From: Exophiala sp. HKRS030
Taxonomy: Eukaryota > Ascomycota > Eurotiomycetes > Chaetothyriales > Herpotrichiellaceae
NCBI GenBank assembly: GCA_023897205.1
Contig: JAHWDD010000006.1
Span: 2,604,001 to 2,668,000 of the forward strand
DNA: 64,000 nt
Direction of reading: 5' to 3'
This document shows positions 44,333 through 57,365 of the stretch, one piece after another. The notes under the pieces were generated by a model. That model saw nothing but the letters and a program-made list of their open reading frames with translations, was not told the origin of the DNA and did no database searches. How positions within the stretch are numbered: the first letter of the stretch is position 1; each line of letters opens with the position of its first letter. The position numbers were made by a program, and so were the translations under genes.

Positions 44333-47300
44333 CTAAGGGCTATTCGAAACATAGTCATCCTCTGCACTGACTTCGGCCAAATCACTACTGTTCTCCTGCC
44401 AATCAGTGGCACTCAATGTCTCCACAGAACTCTCGGCTTTGTTCCTAAGCGCCGCCATGACCTGGTTGAATTCTGCCAACTTTTCCTCATCCGCAGCATT
44501 GTCTATGCTGAAGTACGCATAGCATATTTCCACAATGTCAATCATTTGATTGACCTGTCCCGGTTGGAGGCTTTGATTATCCCTACTTCGGTTCGTCAGG
44601 AACGTATTCTGGACAAAAGTACTGCAACCAATCGCAAGTTCTCGAGCTAGAGATCGCAGCCGTCTGTACTCTTGCGGATCATCAACCTCTGCTCGTTGTA
44701 GGGGAGTGAATAGATGTCGCCTTAATAAGTGCGCTGTAGTAGCGCGGACATTAATCTGTGAATCATTTGGTGCCACAAGAAATGTTGGGGCCCAGAGATG
44801 GACGTTATCCATAATCGATCGAGTCATGAATCCTCGATTACCATTGACATTGACATTCTCAACACGAAACAAAGCTTCCACGAACTCGTAGTATTCCCGG
44901 CTGTATTCCACTCCAACTGTAGAGATGCCATCTAGTGCCGCTTGGACAAAGTCAATGATCTGGTTTTCCGAAGGACAGTTTTCGACGAATACCAAGGCTG
45001 GCCTGAGGAAGCTCACGGCTGTACTGATGATCTTATCGTTGAGACCGGTGAGAATAACTTCAGCAACGCAGCCTGCGAGACGTCGGTCGGCCGAAAGACA
45101 TTCAACAATAGCATCAATGGCCGTAAAATTACTACGTCCGGCAATAAGGCGCCTGAGCCATTCTAACTGTGGCGGTATCTTGAGAAAACCAAGAGTCTCA
45201 AGTTCCGTTGCTGTCAGACCAAGTTTCTTATCAAATGCACGGATTCCTCCATGAGGCAGCAAGTTGAAGTCAACTCCGAGTAAGAGGTTGACGAAGAATC
45301 GCACAAAGATTGAGTGATTGAAGGTTCGATTTTTGTCTCGAGCATTCAGGTACGCCGTATACCGAATCTTGTATTTCTTTGGAATTGGAAATTCTGCAGG
45401 GTTGTTGAGATGGACCATGATCAATTCAAAGCATTTTTCAATCAGACCTTCATTGAGAACGATGCTCAACTCCTCGTCTCCGAGCTTCTGAATGGCATTA
45501 AGAACGGAGAAGTACTCGCTCCAGCAACGACCATTCTTAGTGACCACGTCCCAGAGTTTTGCTAAGTTAGCAACGCAATTTTCAAGCCACTGGAGATACA
45601 CTTGGGAGAAAGTGTCGTTGCCATCGCTGTCGTCCTCGGCGTCATTATCGCCGTTGTCCTCTTCCTCAAATCTGATGCTGTTTCGAAGTTCATGCAAGCG
45701 AATTAAGACGGCGACAAGGAGACCGCTGAAAGCCTTCCTCACTGCCTGATATGGGCTTCGTACGATCACATCTTCGAGTACACGAGGACTGGTAAACCAT
45801 TGTGCAACGCTTTGAGCACACCTAGAACACTGCTCAATGCGTGCCTGGATGGCCTTTATGGTGTCTTCAACAAACGGCAAGTCTTTCCATCGTGAGGAGA
45901 CTTCTCGTACATACTCCAAAACCATTTCTAACATGCTCGTCTCCAGAACGTGGTCTGTGGAATTGCATTCTTCGTTATTCCCTCTTACACGTTCGAGCAG
46001 GAGCAAAAGGAACTTGGCATGTGATGCATCCTGAGTACAATATGAACGGAGGTACAATTCATTACTCTGAGAAATGTGGCGATCCATCGAGAGAGGTAGA
46101 GGAAGCCGGACGGGATTGACAAGGTCATGCGTGCAATATTGTTGCGTTACCTTGCTGATGCTCGTCGCTCTTTGGTAGAAAAGCATGTAGGCACTGAAGA
46201 ATTTCGGCAAGTTGTAGTAGGATTCCGAAACGCCACCGAAGCATTGCTCGCGCATCTGCGTTACATCAAAAGTCGTCACGTCCTGGTCGTTGAACTGGAC
46301 CCAGGACCCTGAGACTTCTTTGACGGATGGTCGTTGTCGGATATAGGAATAATAATGACCAGAATCTGCAGTTCCCGAATGTACAATGACACCAGTAAGC
46401 TGGAACTGATCTTCCACTTCTGACTGCTCATCCCGCTGAGTCGGGCCAACGTATAGGGTGCGATGTCAAGCGTGTCGGGAAACTGGAATTCATCATTCAC
46501 TTTGGTTCTCAAGCCGGTCATGATGTCGTAATCGAAACGTTTGAGGTTGAAGATCAGATGATCCGGAACGTCTTTCAGACATGATCGCTTGACCGCGTCT
46601 ACGTGGCGCCCACATGATGTGCAGGAATATTTGTTCTCTCCCTGTAGCACCTCGCCCTCAACATAAGCTCGCAGACTCTGCTCTAGGGTTGCTTTGCCTT
46701 TGATTTCCACTTGAACTGCAGAGAATGGTTCGAGTCTTTCAGAAATATGTTCACATTCCTTGGATTTGATCTGTTGAACCAACTGGCCACCGTAGATAGA
46801 TTTGAAAACCTCTCGTGCAGGCCCATCGATTTGACCCTCGAGACGGTCGAAAAGCAAATTAAAAAACTCGTCAACATCCATTTGTACAGAGACGTCGATC
46901 TGTTCACCATCGTAGGTTGTGATGGCTTCAACGGCACCAGTGGGATCAACAAACTTTTCATACGAGTTCTGCATGAATGCGAAGACTTTTGCAAGCTCAG
47001 GAACGAGACCTTGTCTCGAATGGTCAAGAATGCGTGCATTCAAGAAGATCTCTCGAAATTGAATGTTCATGAACAGTTGTGCGAAGAGGGAATTGAGATA
47101 ACAAGTGTTTGAAAGATTTCGTAGTCCTGCGTAGCCGACCTCGGTTCGCAGATTCTGTCGATCATGACTCCAAAGAGGTTCAAAGAAGTCTCGTGGGAGA
47201 AGGTCATCACTGAGTTTAGAAATCACGACCGCAAAGTCCGCGGGCTGCTGGCACAGTGCTAGTACAAGAGCGTAAAGGCTTTCCCTAACGTTGCTGTCAA

Positions 47301-50300
47301 GTATTGGCAGGGTCACAGACGTCTCACCGGCTCTGCCAAGGACTGAGAGTGGAGGGAACAGTAGCTGCGTGATGATGTCTTCTACCATCTGGGGCTTCGA
47401 GGGTAAGTTGTTGGCCGCTTTTAGCAGTTTGCAACATTCAAGGAGAAGCTTTGTTAAGCCTGCCACAACGAAATCTGCGAGAGGCTGGCCGACAACCTCG
47501 AAATGTTTGTGACTCAGCAGTAGAGAGCTCCAAGATTTGAAATATTGACGCAAGGCTTCAACGGTAAACGACTTGCCCAATCTTCTGATGATTGAAAGCA
47601 TCGTCTCACAAACTTCTCCACAGTTCTGAGGCTGAAGGCAAGCAACGGGGAGAACCTCAACCAGGGCATTCCAAAGATGAGAAAGGCATCCCTCAATCGA
47701 CGTGGTGGAGAATCGAGATCGTGGAGCGCGAGGATTATTGACCTTGAGGAGTACCTTTGTGCCAACGGCGCCTGTCAAAAGAATAACCACATCGAGTAAT
47801 GTATGTCGGACTTCGTGCCGTACATCATTCACAAAAGCCATCAACAGGATCTCCTGCAGGCTGCCCTCAGCATCGACACAGTCCCAAATGCGGTCGTCGT
47901 GCAAGCTGGCCTCGATGAAAGTCTCAAGAACCAGTTTCACCATTATCGATGCCGACAAGTCATCCTCGAAGCCATTGTTGCTGATTGCAAAAGAAAAAAG
48001 CCGTGAAATCTGGTCCGCAAAGTCCTTATGGTTTTCAATGTACTGTAGCGAGACTTCGAGTGGGACTTTGGCACGGAAAGCCAACAGGAGTGCTTCCATA
48101 AGGCCATGCACAATGGAGGTCTGAAGCGAGTCGTGGGAACTGCTCAGATCCAAACCAGGAAGGGTGCCAATGATGACTCGAGTGCCATAAACAAGGAATT
48201 TAGTATCGGGTTCGGAGCTGAAAGACTCATATTCAATGCAGGATCTGAGCGCACGTGCGCAGTAAAGCAGTTTGAAGGGCTTTCCGGGTGGTAGGAGGTC
48301 CAAGGATGATTTTTCCATTGATCGGACCAATGTTACAACCTCAGTCTGCGCGGAGAATAGGCTGAGGAAGCTATAGACTTCTCTGGAAAGTCTTTCTTCG
48401 GATTCCAGAAGGTCATACAATTCGTCAAAATGATGCATGATCTTGGTATCAACTGGTGAGGATGCGCGTATGGAACGAGTCGGAACATTTTCCAAAGAAT
48501 TGGGATTCTTCTTGACCATGATGAGGCCATTCCAGAGTTTGAGATCGTCCAATGTGACACTAGACCCTTCCAGCGTTGCCTTTTGGCCACTGTGAAAAAC
48601 GGAAAACTGTGAGAATCCAGTAGAGTCTGCCAAATATTTGTGGAGCTCGTCTCCAGTGTTCTCGCGGCCTGTAGAGAGCTTTTGCATCTTTTCTGAGACA
48701 TATTTGCTCCCAAAAACTTGCACAGTGAGTTCGATCCTATCACCTTTCCTGTCAGGGAATTCTGGTAAGCTTGGAACTGGGCTGGATGTCATGCCATAGC
48801 GGGGATGGAGTTTCATAGCCTCAAGGAATTTTCGAAGAAACAGAAGAGATCGATCGAAGCGAAGCTCCTCGGCTCGGATCTCATCTTCTGATGCGATGAT
48901 GACCATAGGTTCATCTTCCCCACTCATGGTGCCGTCAGTGAATGACTTGAGCCTGGATGCAGAAGCAATGACCTGTTGCACACAACGGTCAACAAGCGAA
49001 GCGTGAGTCGCATCGATAGCCTCCTTCGATTCTCTGATTATCAAGTGGTGGTCGAGGTACTGCTGAATGATGTAATCGGTTGCCGCATTCTCAACGGTGC
49101 CTTGTGGCGCTTCAAGCATAACCTTCCACAAGCTATCCATGCCGGGAATGACGACCACACCTTCGCGGAAGCCTATTGGCTCGGGCGCAAAATTTCGAGA
49201 TTTATGCAACATGGACAACTTCATGAACTCCAATAATTGCTCACAGTAGTCCTGAGGTTTCAGGTGCTGCATGTGTTCATTGATGATCATGTCTAGCACA
49301 ATATTGTGATCGTCAGCGGGTTTGTCTCGTAAAGTGTTGCATAGTGTAATCCACGATCTGGCTCGAACGACAGATGGGATCCGAGGCGATGTGAAAAAGG
49401 AAGACCAAAGAGTTGCAACCAGTTCCGGGTGAATGTATTGGGTAAACAGAGTATGAAATAGTACAGGGCGTTTGTCCGAGTCTCGTAAACGATCTCGGCG
49501 ATTGCAGACGAGCAAGCATGATCTTGATCGTTGGCCAGATGCACGAATTCGGCAACCAAGGCGGCTGAAAGGTCCAATTCCTGCGCGTATGCCAGAAGGA
49601 TATCCTTCGGCAGGAGAGGGATCAAAGTGCTTAGAACGAGCAGATCTCCGCCAGCGAACTTATTGTGTTCTTTGATGTTCACACCAATCTCATTCATAAT
49701 TCCGTGCAACTCTTCATCATCTATAGACAAAAGTGAGTTTCCTGGTTGCCCCAAGGTCAGAAGGGAACCCAGTTGCTGAGGAATCTCACGGCGGATGACG
49801 ATAGCAGACTCAAGAAGAAGATTCTCTTCGATGGCCGCCTCTCTCAAAAGTCGAATGCAAACCTCTCGTGTCACTGAAGTGCTTGGAGAGTTCAATTGCA
49901 AAGGTCTGAAGGCGAGGTTGGTCCTGATGCTGTCAAACAGTTGGATGATGAAAGTCACAATAAAGGCGTCGTAGCGTTGAAAAGGAAACTCAAGCAACTT
50001 TCGGCAGATGTAGTACTCTGCCGGCAGGCTATACACTGAGAAGCATGTCCGTAGGAGACTGAAGATTTCCTGGACTGTCCGGATGTCTTGGCCTTCGGCA
50101 ATCCGCTTCCAGATCTCGTCCGTGGTCGACTCTGAATAGGTGCCTGAGACACATAGAAACCCCACAACGTTGTGGGCACGCCGGATTATCTGTGGATGAG
50201 AATCGACGCCGACGATGTATTCGACCAAATGATTCTCCTTGATGAAATTTGCCAGAAATCGAACCAAAGGATTTGTTGTCGCGTTCGCCGGGTTGAGTTT

Positions 50301-52001
50301 GCCATCAATGTTGTGGGTAAAGACTTGAATAAGGTCAGCCGACATTACATCCACACCATATACGCGCAGCTCCATTCGCCCGTTGGTAATGAACTTTCTC
50401 AGAGTCTTGAATTTCCACGCATATGGCATCGTGCTGGGCAGATCAGTAAGATCAGCGTCAACAAAGCCGACACCTGCCAGAGAAATGATATCTTGGCCAA
50501 TCTGTGGAACTTCGACTGCAATTGCAGCGATCATGGGATTCAAGACCTCGATGATCTTGGGAGCAGTATCGAGGTTTAACCACGATAACTGCTTCACAAT
50601 TGCATTCTGGAGTTCAGCGTCGGCATTTAGTAAGATCTGCGCAGAGATTTTGCGAATGTGCTCGAGCTGCTCGAGCTGCGGATACTGTCCGTCTAGAGGT
50701 TGAGTGGTGATGCCGTTCATTGTTCTCATCATGTGCCAAACCACATTAAGGAGATTCAAATAGACTCTGAAGAGGTCAGGGCGCTTGTTAAGTTTCGATG
50801 ACACAGCCGATAATAGGTTAGAGGTGGTAGTAAACAAGTCGATACTCTCTGGCTCAGCGACGCGGTCGACAAAGTTCGCATGAAACCGAGCAATATCAAA
50901 GACATGGACACGGCGAATGGCATCGTAGAAGGGTATTTGGTTCTGTAGTATCCAAATAAGAGGCTGCAGATATTGTGCGGAGATGAGATTGTACGTGCGT
51001 AGGCGAGGAAGTTCCCCCTCATCGGCCAGGTCCTGCAGAGATCGAGCATCGTGATCCATAAGCAAGTTTGTGAGACCACCATAGGCGACGAAGAAGTCTA
51101 CCAAGTCGTCGATGCGAGCCTTTGCAGGCGGACCAGTCTGTCTCCTGAGAAGTCCTTCAACTAGGCCTGGCACCCTGTTCCAAAATTCTCTATCGTCTTC
51201 GATCAGTCTTTCCGGAAAGCGTGAACATTGAGAAACGAAGTCTGTCAGCCAGTTCTTGACCTGAATGAAAATTTCACCATCCTGAGTGCCCGCATGTTGG
51301 AAATTCTCCTGAATTCGAAGGACAGTGCGACTTGTATTACCAGGCGTGAATTCGGTTGCAAAGGGAAAAGTTCGGTAAACATGGCCAGCTTGAATGACTC
51401 TGGGGAACACGGGGCTGGAGGTACTGGCACCAATACGGCTGGTCCATCTAGTCTGAGCCGGATCTTGGTCGTAATCTTCGACCTCTGCCACTTCGATCTC
51501 GGGACTCTTGCTTGGAGAGGAAGAAATCGAAATTGTTTCTGGGATCTCTGAAGGTGTTGGAATTGTGGCTAGAAGAGGTTCTGTCTCCGGGGACGTATCG
51601 CAGGGGGTGGCGAGACGTTCGAATGGAGGTGAGGCTTGAGTCGCCGGCATGTCACCGCTTCCTGACGCCGGTGCCGCTTTTGTGAGGGATAGTGCGGATA
51701 AAGGGCGGGTGTTGATGGTGACTTTGCTGGTTGGTGAGATTACTGATGCCGGGGTTGCGGTCTGGTCTGGGAGCGGCGGGGTGCTCGGGTTGGAAGATGG
51801 CTGTCCGTTTGTGGGATTGACTTGGGACGGGGAAGGTGCAACCGTGGCGGTTGACTTTTGATGCAGATCCGACATGAGGTGCGTCCCATCAGGTTTTGAG
51901 TCACTCAGCCTTGGGCGTTTGTGTTCATGCTCAGGCAATTCGGAGTCTTCAGTGGAATCACTTCGATTCCGCACAGAAGAATCGGAAAGTGAGTTTGACA
52001 T
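44333..52001 (-). CDS. Giant ubiquitin-specific protease (USP34/USP9X-like), two single-base frameshifts
   Basis: A deubiquitinase of about 2556 residues is spread over three frames. The start is the ATG at 52001 (MSNSLSDSSVRNRS). The disordered N-terminus is followed by a long alpha-helical armadillo-like scaffold. The USP domain has the Cys box GLRNLSNTCYLNSLFAQLF, CTSCG zinc-type cysteines with CxxC partner, and the His box TGVIVHSGTADSGHYYSYI. A further about 600-residue helical C-terminus probably matches the DUF3517 region found in fungal members. Frame switches occur at TATTTCAT (49456-49458 on the plus strand AAA) and AGCGGGATG (46433-46435 CCC); one extra base at each gives 2557 codons exactly, with natural sequence across both (ALYYF/HTLFTQYI; LARLSG/DEQSEVED). 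Catalytic residues are intact. I see no intron. It is the largest gene of the window. Confidence 0.92.
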
Positions 52002-53714
52002 GTTAGATGAATGACATCTGGAAATTTGCCAGACAGACAAAGTGTCAAGGAAGACTGCAGGTAGAGACCGGGTGAGATCAGGGTGAGGTCGTGGAAGCCC
52101 GTGATGGAAATCGGTCAGGCAGTGCGATGTCTTGGCGCGGAAGTCTCAACAAAGGTGAAGTGAGGCAAACAGGCTGAGTCGCAGAAGACGTTGAGGTTGC
52201 CTGATTAAGACGGAGATAGGATTTGGCGACCAAAGTCAGGAATGCAGCATAACAGCCTCCACGCAAGTCGACGAATCCAAGTTAGAAGGCGATGGCCAGG
52301 CTGAATGAAAGAATATGACAATCCACATCCTAGGCCATGATTCTAGTGGGGATGGATATGAAGGGGGTGGAATGATAGCAGGAGGGGCAGCCGAGCGGAC
52401 GGACGTCACAAGAAGCGTGCCAGGCCACAAGGCAGACTGTGAAGATGCAGGTGAGTATTAGACGTTGAATCAGGTTATGGTAGAATGAAGATATACAGTC
52501 GGGTTGAGGAAGTGATGAAATGAATTGTTTGTGAGTCGGGCAAGCGTCAACTGTTGACCAGGCTGCAGTTGACCTTGGATCTTTTCCCACACGAAGAAAG
52601 CAAGCGAAGCGGATAAGTTAGAGTTCCAAAGTTGCAGGACAAGTACGGAGTACGGAGTACCTAGTAGGTGCCTAGTACGTATCCGTAGTCCTATGCGTAC
52701 TAACTTGTAACTAGGCGACTGGTTAGGTACTTGTTAGACGTCCAGCTAGCCACTTTGGGTCTGGTGTGCTGCCTAAGGAGCCTACCACTAACTACTCCCT
52801 ATGTAGTTAAGTCGCTCAGTTCCAGCAGTCAAAGGTGAGTGGCTGATAAATAATAATGATTGCGCGTTGTCGGTCACCGTCATCGCGCGATTTCCGGCCA
52901 CGTTGAGTCGCGCTACACGCGTTCGATAATGGAAGAAATAGGAAAGCCCCAATTACCTCCCTTATATAGCCAAATCTACTCTGTACGGAGTATTCTGTAT
53001 TCTGTGCACTTGATACCTTGCCTCCATAATGCTTCCTAGGCTTCGATAGGATAGCACAGTGACTACTCCGTTCACTTCCGTTGTAGCTTCTAGACGGAGG
53101 ATGACAGCCTTGAAACTCTAAAACCGATTCCAGATCTTGACATTCACATGCTTTCCCACGTGATCTCCCAATACCTACCTATGGAGTCCTCTGGTATGAT
53201 GACCGTGTTTTCATACAAAGCACTGCAACTATGCGCAGGGGAGCGGAAGACGTGTTTGCGACAAACTCTGGAAAAAGAGTGTACTCCGTATCCAACCCGC
53301 CCCCCTCCCCCAAAATTGCTAAAATCCATGGTGTGGATGCGAAAACCTTCTAGCCTAGATCTTTTGCTGAAGGCCGCTACTCGCCGTGACTGCCGCCCCG
53401 CAGCCTAAATAACTATAGGTGCTAGTTGATACAATACCAGAACTCCGTAGGGCTGTGGAAACCTGTGTGGGTTCGAAACTCACTCGCTTTTATTTTTTGT
53501 CTCCATCATGACCTTGGTCATTCCTTACACGCTGTGAAGTGTCAACTAGGCATTCATATCACCGGCCACATTCGTCAACTTCTTTAGACGCAATATCTGG
53601 CTTTTTATCCTTGACAAGGACCTAACATGTCACCATTCACAACAATCGCATCAGAGTTCTTCACAACTGCCCATAGTGTTTACCTTCCCCAGACCTGCAC
53701 AAGCAACAGCCATT
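52002..53714. other. Intergenic with TACGGAG repeats
   Basis: The USP promoter lies at the left. From 52640 to 53450 the DNA contains repeated TACGGAG/CTCCGTA words (52644-52660, 52984, 53281, 53441) and CTAG-rich tracts, looking like decayed repeat DNA. No gene is supported. A tRNA-like box at 53469 was examined and rejected. Confidence 0.45.
52644..52660. repeat. Tandem TACGGAG motif
   Basis: TACGGAG followed by TACGGAG and TAC gives two direct copies. It is part of the intergenic TACGGAG family seen also near 5931, 35757, 52984, 53281 and 61661 and at the MITE ends. Confidence 0.5.
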
Positions 53715-54505
53715 ATGAGTAAGCCAACGAAATTGGTTCATGCACTCGCTTTGCCGTATGAAGAACCACAATGGTACGTTTCGATTTTAAGACGTTTGGG
53801 CAGACTAGTATCCAGAAATTGATGCTAGATAGGGCTACTCTCGAACCCGATCAAGAGACCGCAGTCCTTGCATTCTTGCTTCCCTTGCTCAAAGTCATTG
53901 GCGACAACAGACGGCGACGGACGGCGGGGGCCAACGCAGAGACTCAAGAGTCAGGGCCATGTGTCTCTTCAATCTCAGCCGACGCAGTACGTTCCAAGGG
54001 AGTTTCCAAGGCCGATACACATCTCCTTATCGGTTTCAATAATACAACTCGAACCTTAGAGACTCTCTCGAAAATGCGCAGGCCACCCTTCTGTTCTCAT
54101 GGTCTCGAAGCTACTGAGTCGACAGTTCCAACGCCCCAACTAGCTGCAGTTTTTGTTTGTCGTTCCTCACTGCCAGAGATCATGACCTCCACGCTGCCCA
54201 CGCTAATAGCAACATCCGCTCCCAAGGAGGCCCGCGCCAAATTGATTGATCTATCGGTACAAGCTGAGAAAATCATTGCAAACGCCGTCAGCCTTCCACG
54301 AGTCGGCGCATTGGCACTGGCATCTGGTGCTCCTGGGATAGAAGGACTTTCACGCCACGTCCTCGAACAGATACAAGCGATTGACATTGCTTGGCTCGAA
54401 CAAATTCCCGAGCCACTATACCAGCCCACGAAGGTTGAAACTATCACAACAAACCCCAAACGCCTCGCTAAAACCCGCAATATGAAACAAAAAGCCAACA
54501 GCTGA
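53715..54505 (+). CDS. POP3: RNase P/MRP protein subunit Pop3 (2 exons)
   Basis: Exons 53715-53773 and 53833-54505 give 243 residues; the intron has GTACGT...GATAG. Pop3 is a subunit shared by nuclear RNase P (tRNA 5' processing) and RNase MRP (rRNA processing). The N-terminus reads MSKPTKLVHALALPYEEPQW, followed by EPDQETAVLAFLLPLLKVIG, the pattern seen in filamentous-fungal Pop3. The L7Ae-like C-terminal part contains LLIGFNNTTRTLETLS, LAAVFVCRSSLPEIM, LPTLIATSA and VGALALASGAPGIEGL. The tail is basic. If the ATG at 53771 were used, the conserved N-terminus would be replaced by intron translation. It is tail to tail with STE14, 81 bp apart. Confidence 0.85.
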
Positions 54506-54586
54506 GCAGTATTGCTGATCTTGAATAGCGCTGCACGCTGGTCTGAGCATCCAACACAAGGACGGCGTGGTGTAGCTGAGGATACT

Positions 54587-55514
54587 TCATCGGATGAATG
54601 GAATTCGCACTGGAACCTTGTCGCGATACTCGAGATATTCTTTGCCGAAGAACGATACAAGATGTCTTTCCTCATCTGCATTGACAGTTAGCTTGGAAGC
54701 ACGCCATGAAGGAAGAGCTACACCCACGCGTGATTCTGCGTTTGAAGAAGTTCCACAATACCACCGTGTACAACACGAGACATATGCGATTTCCCAGGAC
54801 TAACTGCGTTCCAACACCCCACCAGAAAAATCCAAAGTAACTTGGGTGCCTTGAGAAGCTGTAGACGCCGTGTTTGACAAGCACATGATCTGGCCGCTTT
54901 GCCCATTGCACAACGTGATTGAAGTTGGTCTTAGCTTGTCTCATTGCTGCCCTCCTAACCAGCTGGCCGACCAAGATGAAGACGAATCCAACCGTGACAG
55001 AGAGGGCAACGGGGGTGTAGGTCGTTATAGTGAGAAACCAGCTTGGAGTGAATCTTGGGGCTACCAAATATCTCACTAATAGTTCAGTCATGGCCGCGCT
55101 ATGGGCTGTGGTATATGCAGGGCCGTTAGAAAACAAGAGAAACGATGAGATGGAAGCATCAGGTGGATTGTATCGTGCTGTGGAATCGAATTCGAGGAAA
55201 TGGAAGATGGCTAGTATAGCGATGAAGCATGGGGCCCTCCATAGCCCATGACCATAAAGGGCCAATTCAGTTGCCAGAAGCAAAGATACTCCAAGAGCAA
55301 TCCCTAGGCCAAAGGCTGTACCTGAAATGCCCGAGAGCGATCTTTTACCACCTGGCAAATAATAGGGATGAACGTATAATGGAGGACGATAGGCCTCGGC
55401 AGCTTGATGTGAAGATCCATTCGGATACTGGTGGTGGTTACCCAGGTATTCTGATTCTCTTGCGAATTCATGGATGATGCCTGGTGAGCCAGAGTCTGAA
55501 CCGGAATCGGACAT
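54587..55514 (-). CDS. STE14: Protein-S-isoprenylcysteine O-methyltransferase (2 exons)
   Basis: Ste14/ICMT methylates the prenylated C-terminal cysteine of CaaX proteins such as Ras and mating factor in the ER membrane. Exons 55514-54728 and 54675-54587 give 291 residues. The intron (GTGGGT...CTAACTGTCAATGCAG) must be removed; otherwise the frame ends in an unnatural Cys-rich tail. Multiple membrane segments include GLGIALGVSLLLATELALYG and VALSVTVGFVFILVGQLV. The S-adenosylmethionine and substrate motif is HGVYSFSRHPSYFGFFWW. The C-terminus HEERHLVSFFGKEYLEYRDK then VPVRIPFI is diagnostic. The start at 55514 (MSDSGSDSG) is the first ATG; the frame before it begins with GTG. Confidence 0.95.
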
Positions 55515-57365
55515 GTCTGTACCAGTCACTTGTTCGAACGCTTCCTGGATGATGGCAGACGGATAAGATCAGGAGAATTTCGTTGAGTCGATGGGTATGA
55601 AGAAGAGCAGATTCATAGTCGCGGTAATGAAAAGAAAAACAATGTTGCCATCGCCGCCTTGTAAATCGAGTCGAAATATTTGGGAGAACAATACTAACAA
55701 CTTAGGCAAGTGGTTAACTAGTTAGTAACTGGCCACAAAGGCGGAGAAGTGCTGCCACCTAACCAACTACTTAGTCATCCTGTTGGGCCATGGCGCCAGT
55801 CGGGGGGTTTAGGCACTCACAGGCGCTTCTTTCAAGCAGAACTTGGGCTCCAAGACTCGAAGACTCGAGGCAGCGGCCCGCGCTGTGCGTCTCTTAGCTA
55901 CTGTACCTAGGTACGATCCATGCCACCGAGATGCCAACTACCTTAACTAAAATCAATTATCAGATGCAGTGGCTGAAAGCAAAGGCAGGGGATGGTCACG
56001 TGCTTCTGTCTTGTTTGGGCGAGTGATTACTTATTGCTGTCCTTAATCATGGCCCTTAGCTATAACCCTCGAGTCACATTCTGTCTCCTTGACCGAGCCT
56101 TATCGTCAGATTAGATGATGACGTGGTTGTCTGGACAGGCGTCGTTTTTGGCACGTATTCATGGCACGGTGTCGAGTCCTTGGAGTACCTCAGGGACTAA
56201 GGGACTTGGGAACTCGGGACCATCGTGGACCATCAAGCCGTTGGACGTGGTGGACTGTGCCTGAGAACGCGCTACGCTAGTCAGGCACGCGGAGGCGGAA
56301 AGACACGAGCCTGAAGGCTAACAAGGCTTACAAGGCTAAACCACGACCAAAGAGTGCCGTACAGTTCCATCATGACCCTTGCAACGTCCTTCCCTCCTCT
56401 GTTGGCGGGGAAATTCTCTGAAAGAGCGCAGGTCAAATCTTGACTTCATCAATCACCCACAGCCAACTTGTTCCTCTGACTTTACTCTACCTCCTCAACA
56501 CCCAGACCGATTCTGTTGGTGGCTGCCACATTTCAATGCATATTTCCCTGCCCAACCTCCCCCAAACCGCTGATGATACCGTCATTTGTGTAGGTGCAGA
56601 ACACTTCCTCGGTCCAATCGTCTTTTGCTGACTTTGCCAGTAGCGGTAGTGCCACGCTCTGTGATTCAAGGGTATGTTTGTGCCTAGACGATAACCCCAA
56701 TGCCTCTGTCCATCTTCTCGTCGTCGCTTCTGTCAGAAGCTCATTTCCACGGGTTCAATCGAGTTATGCCGTGTGTGGTTGCAAGATCAGACAAAACAAG
56801 CCTCACGTGTGCAAGACCATGTCTGGCCTTCGTCGTCGAACAATCCTGATGCCTGTACATTTCCCTCTATGCTCGGGTGTAGATGATCACACCAGGGTTC
56901 ATGAGCACCACAACTTTCTGAGCACACACATTGATCTCGATATCAAAAGAGGGGGCGGGATACTCAAGAAACCGAGTCGCATGAGTGTCCATTTCTCCTA
57001 TGCTGAGGCCAACAGTCCCCTGCAAGTCTGGGTGAACACATTGGAAGGGATTGGACGTGCCAAATCATCTCTGCCTTTTCACATATTTTTTAACTTTTGA
57101 TAATGCCACGGCACGGGCTTTGCTAACAGTCCCTGTCAGATATTTCGAGCACCTTAGGTGATGGCTTCTCGTTTTCTGCTAGTTCAGGCAAAAACGTCTC
57201 ATCTGGAAGAGATTTCTGCAGCACTTGCATGAGGGTCTGGCCAGTCGTTCAGTACGTCCAGACTCAGAGCCCCTGTGACACTTTACTGACCTTGACTCTG
57301 GATAGTGACCGACACTTATTGGCTGATGACGAAGCTTGACCCAGTTCGCAATCTCATATCCAATC
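55515..57365. other. Divergent intergenic region
   Basis: This 1.85-kb region lies between the divergent STE14 and FHA-kinase genes. It contains TTAACTAGTTAGTAAC-type words near 55720 and a pyrimidine-rich stretch near 56380-56640. A frame at 56594-57100 is Cys/Ser-rich but has no domain or splice logic linking it to the kinase, so no gene is called. Confidence 0.4.

Noticed and set aside
53430..53500. tRNA-like internal box GGGTTCGAAACTC
   Set aside because: The T-arm-like hairpin is there, but no matching acceptor stem, A box or anticodon arm is found 70-75 bp upstream.
56594..57100. 168-residue ORF upstream of the FHA kinase
   Set aside because: Cys/Ser-rich random composition, no domain, and no splice junction linking it to the kinase.
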